From an uncultured Clostridia bacterium (GTDB lineage: Bacteria > Bacillota_A > Clostridia > Christensenellales > Aristaeellaceae), in NCBI GenBank assembly GCA_946613955.1, contig CAMOGC010000051.1, positions 1 to 9,550 on the forward strand: 9,550 nt of DNA, written 5' to 3'. The position numbers and the translations under genes were made by a program. How positions within the stretch are numbered: the stretch's first letter is position 1; the number at the start of each line of letters is the position of its first letter. Positions 5,919 through 9,550 of the stretch are shown one piece after another. Below the pieces are notes generated by a model. It ran no database searches, was not told where the DNA came from, and saw only the letters and a program-made list of their open reading frames with translations.

Positions 5919-6839
5919 ATGAAAAACTGTTATCTGGATGTCAAACCGGAGGTTGCGGAAGCCCTGGCCGCCGGAAAACCCGTCGTAGCCCTGGAATCCA
6001 CCATCATCTCTCACGGCATGCCCTATCCGCAGAACGTGGAAACCGCCCTGAATGTGGAAAAAATCATCCGGGACGCCGGCGCCATCCCGGCCACTATCGC
6101 GATCATCGGCGGCCGGCTGAAGGCGGGGCTGACCCCGGAGGAAATTGAGTATTTCGGCAAAAAGGGCCAGGCGATCGCCAAGGCCAGCCGCCGGGATATC
6201 GCCATGCTCTGCTCCCGTGGGGAGGATGGCGCCACCACCGTGACCACGACCATGATGATCGCCCATATGGCGGGGATCTCCTTCTTCGCCACCGGCGGCA
6301 TCGGCGGCGTCCATCGGGGGGCGGAAACCACCATGGATATTTCCGCCGATCTGGAGGAGCTGGCCCAGACGCCGGTGACCGTCGTCTGCGCGGGCGCCAA
6401 GGCCATCCTGGATCTGGCCCTGACTCTGGAATATCTGGAGACCCACGGCGTCCCCGTCCTGGGATATCGGACGAAGGAGCTGCCCGCCTTCTATTCCCGC
6501 CATTCGGGCCTGGAGGTGGATTATCAGGTGGATTCGCCCGAGGAAATCGCCCGCGCCTTCCATGCCCAGCGCGCCATGGGGCTGCGGGGCGGCATGCTGG
6601 TAACCAACCCCATTCCCGAGGCCTACGCCATGGATGACGATGTCATCAACCGGGCGATCGATCAGGCCGTGGCCGAATCCGTCGCCCAGGGCGTCAAGGG
6701 CAAGAAAATTACCCCCTTCCTGCTGGCCCGGGTGGCGGAGCTGACCGGCGGCGACAGCCTGGAATCCAACATCCGCCTGGTCTACAACAACGCCCGGCTG
6801 GCCGCGGAAACCGCCATCGCCTACGCCGCCCTGGCATAA
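5919..6839 (+). CDS. psuG: Pseudouridine-5'-phosphate glycosidase PsuG
   Basis: This 306-residue cytosolic enzyme reversibly cleaves the C-C glycosidic bond of pseudouridine 5'-phosphate, giving uracil and ribose 5-phosphate. It matches the family over its full length: VVALESTIISHGMPYPQN (22-39), PATIAIIGG (57-65), ATGGIGGVHRGAE (124-136), DISADL (140-145), CAGAKAILD (157-165), NPIPE (230-234) and TPFLLARVAELTGGDSLESN (265-284). By alignment with E. coli PsuG from memory, K161 is the Schiff-base lysine, D140 the Mn2+ ligand, and E26, K88 and N284 other active-site residues; all are present, so the enzyme looks intact. The start is set by AGGAGGAG at 5906-5913. It lies between psuK and malQ in one predicted operon. 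Confidence 0.97.
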   Translation: MKNCYLDVKPEVAEALAAGKPVVALESTIISHGMPYPQNVETALNVEKIIRDAGAIPATIAIIGGRLKAGLTPEEIEYFGKKGQAIAKASRRDIAMLCSRGEDGATTVTTTMMIAHMAGISFFATGGIGGVHRGAETTMDISADLEELAQTPVTVVCAGAKAILDLALTLEYLETHGVPVLGYRTKELPAFYSRHSGLEVDYQVDSPEEIARAFHAQRAMGLRGGMLVTNPIPEAYAMDDDVINRAIDQAVAESVAQGVKGKKITPFLLARVAELTGGDSLESNIRLVYNNARLAAETAIAYAALA

Positions 6840-6870
6840 TCCCAGGGACTTCCGAGGAGGTATTTGATTC

Positions 6871-8436
6871 ATGAATCGTTCCGCCGGTATTCTGATGCCC
6901 GTTTCCGCCCTTCCCGGAAAATACGGAATCGGTTCCTTTGGCAAGGAGACCTACGCCTTTGTGGATTTTCTGGAGCGCTCCGGCCAGACCTTCTGGCAGA
7001 TTCTGCCCCTGAACCCGCCGAACCATACGCTGTCCTTTGATACCCCGTATCAGTCCTTCTCCGCCTTCGCCGGCAATCCCTGGTATATTGATCTGGACGC
7101 CCTTGTGGCCGAAGGGGTTCTGACCCGGGAAGAGGTGGATGCGGTCGATTTCGGGAACGATCCTGCCCGGGTGGATTACGACAAACTCTACACCCGTCGT
7201 CTTCCCCTGCTGCGGAAGGCCTATGAGCGGAGCCGGATCGCCGAGAATCCGGAATTCCAGCGCTTCATCCGGGATAACGGATGGTGGCTGGACGACTATG
7301 CCCTGTTCATGTCCCTGAAGGCCTTCTTCGGGGATCAGGTCTGGTCCGACTGGCCCACGGACATCCGTCACCACTGGGACTTCGCGCTGGATTATTATCA
7401 TCGGAAGCTGTATTTCGATGTGGAATTCCACAAATATACCCAGTTTGTCTTCTTTACCCAATGGCACGCCCTGAAGACCTACGCCAACAGCAAGCATATC
7501 CGCATCATCGGGGACATCCCCATCTATGTGGCCTACGACAGTGCCGACGTCTGGGCCCATCCGAACCTGTTCCAGCTGGGAGAGGACTGCCGCCAGACGG
7601 CGGTGGCCGGCTGCCCGCCGGACGCCTTCTCCGCCGACGGCCAGGTCTGGGGAACGCCCCTTTACCGCTGGGACGCCCACCGGGGGGATCGCTTCGGCTG
7701 GTGGATGGCCCGGCTGTGGATGAATTTCCAGCAGTGCGACATGCTGCGCATCGACCACTTCCGCGGGCTGGACGAATATTTCTCCATCCCCGCCGACCGG
7801 CCCCTGGCGAAGAACGGCCATTGGGAAAAGGGCCCCGGGATGGATCTTTTCCGCCAGATGTGGGAAAACATGGGCTATAAGCCGGTAATCGTGGAGGATC
7901 TGGGGTTCATGACGGATTCCGTCCGCGCCATGGTGCGGGATACCGGCTTCCCCAACATGAAGGTGCTCCAGTTCGGCTTTGACGAGAAGGATTTCGGCGC
8001 CTCCAACGACTATCTCCTCCACAATATCCCGGAGCACTGCGTCGTCTATCCCGGCACCCATGACAACGATCCCGTCAACGGCTGGTTCGCCACCCTGACG
8101 GAAGCGCAGCAGCATCAGGTCCGGACCTATTTCGGCGCGGAAAATGTCCCCGCCGACCGCATCAGCCGGGTCTTCGTCCGGGCCGCCCTGATGAGCCGGG
8201 CGGAAACCTGCGTCATCGCCCTGCAGGACTGGCTGGATCTGGGCCACGAGGCCCGGATCAACGAGCCCTCCCGGCTGGAAAACAACTGGTTCTGGCGCCT
8301 GGCTCCCGGCTTCCTGACGGAAGAAAAAAGCCGGGAAATCTTCGAGGCCACCCGCCGCTACGGCCGCCTGAACTGGGAAGCCGACGCCGTCCGCAGGGCG
8401 GAAGAAGCCTTCTGGAAGACCTTTTCCGAAACCTGA
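6871..8436 (+). CDS. malQ: 4-alpha-glucanotransferase (amylomaltase) MalQ
   Basis: This 521-residue glycoside hydrolase family 77 enzyme moves alpha-1,4-glucan segments between malto-oligosaccharides and releases glucose, in cytosolic maltodextrin or glycogen metabolism. It has the standard bacterial amylomaltase length with no extra N-terminal domain. Visible motifs are RSAGILMPVSALPGKYGIGS near the N-terminus, TPYQS-SAFAGNPWYIDL (58-75), GDIPIYV (214-220), RIDHFRGL (293-300) with nucleophile D295, IVEDLG (340-345) with acid/base E342, and GTHDND (395-400) with transition-state stabiliser D398. The start follows GAGGAGG at 6854-6860 with a rather long 10-base spacing. The gene begins 31 bp after psuG and ends before a strong terminator, so it is the likely last gene of the psuK operon. 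No other glycogen or maltose gene is in the window. Confidence 0.97.
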   Translation: MNRSAGILMPVSALPGKYGIGSFGKETYAFVDFLERSGQTFWQILPLNPPNHTLSFDTPYQSFSAFAGNPWYIDLDALVAEGVLTREEVDAVDFGNDPARVDYDKLYTRRLPLLRKAYERSRIAENPEFQRFIRDNGWWLDDYALFMSLKAFFGDQVWSDWPTDIRHHWDFALDYYHRKLYFDVEFHKYTQFVFFTQWHALKTYANSKHIRIIGDIPIYVAYDSADVWAHPNLFQLGEDCRQTAVAGCPPDAFSADGQVWGTPLYRWDAHRGDRFGWWMARLWMNFQQCDMLRIDHFRGLDEYFSIPADRPLAKNGHWEKGPGMDLFRQMWENMGYKPVIVEDLGFMTDSVRAMVRDTGFPNMKVLQFGFDEKDFGASNDYLLHNIPEHCVVYPGTHDNDPVNGWFATLTEAQQHQVRTYFGAENVPADRISRVFVRAALMSRAETCVIALQDWLDLGHEARINEPSRLENNWFWRLAPGFLTEEKSREIFEATRRYGRLNWEADAVRRAEEAFWKTFSET

Positions 8437-8450
8437 TCAAAAGCATGACC

Positions 8451-8479
8451 GCCGGGCGATTCCGCCCGGCGATCTTTTT
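8451..8479 (+). terminator. Intrinsic terminator of the psuK-psuG-malQ operon
   Basis: GCCGGGCG (8451-8458) and CGCCCGGC (8463-8470) form a perfect 8-bp stem with a 4-nt loop. GATCTTTTT follows on the plus strand, starting 14 bp after the malQ stop. The minus-strand gene ends inside the T run (stop 8480-8478). In that direction the hairpin is followed only by CTTTTG some bases later, so it may also slow minus-strand transcription, but weakly. Confidence 0.88.
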
Positions 8480-9550
8480 ATGTTCCTCGGCCTGATGGCG
8501 CGTTCACCGGAGCGGACACGACGGCGCCCGTTCCCTCGTCGAAGCCGTCAAACCCCCTGCCGGTGGATTTTTCCATTTTGGTCAGCACGCGCTCCGCGTC
8601 CTTCCCCGTCAGGAAGCGAGGAGAATAGTTATTGTACCGCGGATCGCTGGTAATGGAAATCGGGAAAAAGCGCAGGGTCGTTTCCCGCAGCTCGCTGTCC
8701 TCGAAACGCAGCTCCGCCTGCAGAATCAGGGCATCGGAATCCTCGGCATGGGTGGTTCCCCCGAAGGAGCAGTTGCCCAGGCTGTAGACCACCGGCATAC
8801 CCTCCACAAAATCGTATCCCTGCACCACATGGGGATGATGGCCCACCAGCAGCGTCACACCCATCTCCGCCGCCCTTCGGGCGATGTTTTTCTGGTATCC
8901 CGTGGGAGTATAGACATACTCCTGCCCCGCGTGCATCACGGTAATCACGGCGGCGCAGCCGATCCTCTTCAGGCATTCGACCTGGCGGGCATACGCCTTC
9001 CCCCGGTTTCCGTTGGCGGACATGTAGGCGCCGGTAAAGCCGATCAGCAGTCCGTCCTCGTTTTCCCAGACTGCCACGCAGTCGGTCCCGAAATAGGCGA
9101 CCCCTGCCCGATCCAGGGCTTCCTTCGTATCCCGGTATCCCGCCTCGCCGTAATCCCGGGAATGGTTGTTGGCCAGGGTCACGCATTCGATGCCCGCTCC
9201 GGTCAGGATGCCGGTATAGGCGGTAGGCCCGCTGAAATTATAGGTTTTTTCGACCTTCGGCAGCTTCCGGTCCGTCAGCACTCCCTCCAGGTTGGCCACG
9301 GACACATCGTCCTCCGCCGTCAGGCGGGAGAGATACCGCATGGGAAAATCCAGGCCGTTTTCCTGAATCCGCCGGACGAAGCCCAGCCGGCTGCCTCTGG
9401 AGGATTCCTCTCCGCCCAGGGTGCAGTCGCCCAGGAACGTCATCTTCACCGTCCCGCTGTACTCACTGACCCGGAAGCCCAGGTTTTCCGGCACATGATC
9501 CACGTCAAACAGGTACCACGTCCCCGAGGCTTCGGCGCCGCCCAGCATCA
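8478..9550 (-). CDS. CapA-family protein, 5' end outside window
   Basis: At least 356 residues of a CapA (PGA_cap) domain protein, a metallophosphatase-like fold first known from poly-gamma-glutamate capsule synthesis and widespread as secreted or membrane-anchored proteins in Bacillota. Numbering from the ATG at 9548, the ordered motifs are FLGDCTLG (38-45), ANLEGVLTD (85-93), LANNHSRDYG (125-134), MHAGQEY (205-211), GHHPHVVQG (236-244) and YSLGNCSFGG (255-264). The common HWGxE segment reads HAGQE here. The frame stays open through the window edge, and the residues before FLGDC show no signal peptide, so the true start is probably further right and the ATG at 9548 internal. About 90 residues follow the core domain. 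No capB or capC is visible, so a capsule role is unsupported. The gene converges on malQ. Confidence 0.85.
   Translation of the reverse strand, partial: MLGGAEASGTWYLFDVDHVPENLGFRVSEYSGTVKMTFLGDCTLGGEESSRGSRLGFVRRIQENGLDFPMRYLSRLTAEDDVSVANLEGVLTDRKLPKVEKTYNFSGPTAYTGILTGAGIECVTLANNHSRDYGEAGYRDTKEALDRAGVAYFGTDCVAVWENEDGLLIGFTGAYMSANGNRGKAYARQVECLKRIGCAAVITVMHAGQEYVYTPTGYQKNIARRAAEMGVTLLVGHHPHVVQGYDFVEGMPVVYSLGNCSFGGTTHAEDSDALILQAELRFEDSELRETTLRFFPISITSDPRYNNYSPRFLTGKDAERVLTKMEKSTGRGFDGFDEGTGAVVSAPVNAPSGRGT

Noticed and set aside
5901..6944. Minus-strand open frame of 347 codons opposite psuG
   Set aside because: psuG is intact and unmistakable on the plus strand. The antisense product is Gly/His/Asp-rich without motifs.
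6709..8247. Minus-strand open frame of 512 codons opposite malQ
   Set aside because: malQ on the plus strand has complete catalytic motifs. The antisense frame has a biased, low-information composition and no matching ribosome-binding site.

Overview
The window is GC-rich, densely coded bacterial DNA. Almost every gene has a strong purine-rich Shine-Dalgarno sequence, and the two visible promoters match sigma-A/sigma-70 consensus. Together with the gene families present, this suggests a high-GC member of the Bacillota (Clostridia-like). That placement is inference, because no phylogenetic marker is present. I see no mobile element, CRISPR array, rRNA or tRNA gene.

Layout: (a) 41-1728, plus strand: a metallo-beta-lactamase-fold hydrolase of the UlaG-like type, then an aldo/keto reductase closely resembling E. 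coli YghZ. (b) 1729-1932: a gap with a possible folded RNA segment and two strong GC hairpins acting as plus-strand terminators. (c) 1933-4622, minus strand: a two-gene operon of paralogous membrane proteins (DUF21/CNNM + two CBS + CorC_HlyC domains), probably Mg2+/divalent cation exporters, joined by an ATGA overlap. (d) 4623-4891: a divergent control region with one clear promoter in each direction. The plus-strand leader (about 136 nt) holds two terminator-like hairpins. (e) 4892-8436, plus strand: psuK, psuG and malQ, closed by a strong terminator at 8451-8479. (f) 8478-9550, minus strand: a CapA-family protein that runs off the right edge.

How the genes work together: PsuK phosphorylates pseudouridine and PsuG splits the product into uracil and ribose 5-phosphate, so the pair is a complete intracellular pseudouridine salvage route. 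MalQ follows 31 bp behind PsuG and is probably co-transcribed, although its glucan-transfer reaction is not biochemically linked to pseudouridine. The cation-exporter pair shares the intergenic control region with this operon but is transcribed away from it.

The gene content is mostly ordinary housekeeping and accessory metabolism. The points most worth a second look are the psuK leader with tandem terminator-like hairpins, the altered membrane-site residues in the upstream CorC paralogue, and the corrected GTG start of that gene, whose promoter lies inside the longest open frame. I found no convincing evidence of a wholly new system.
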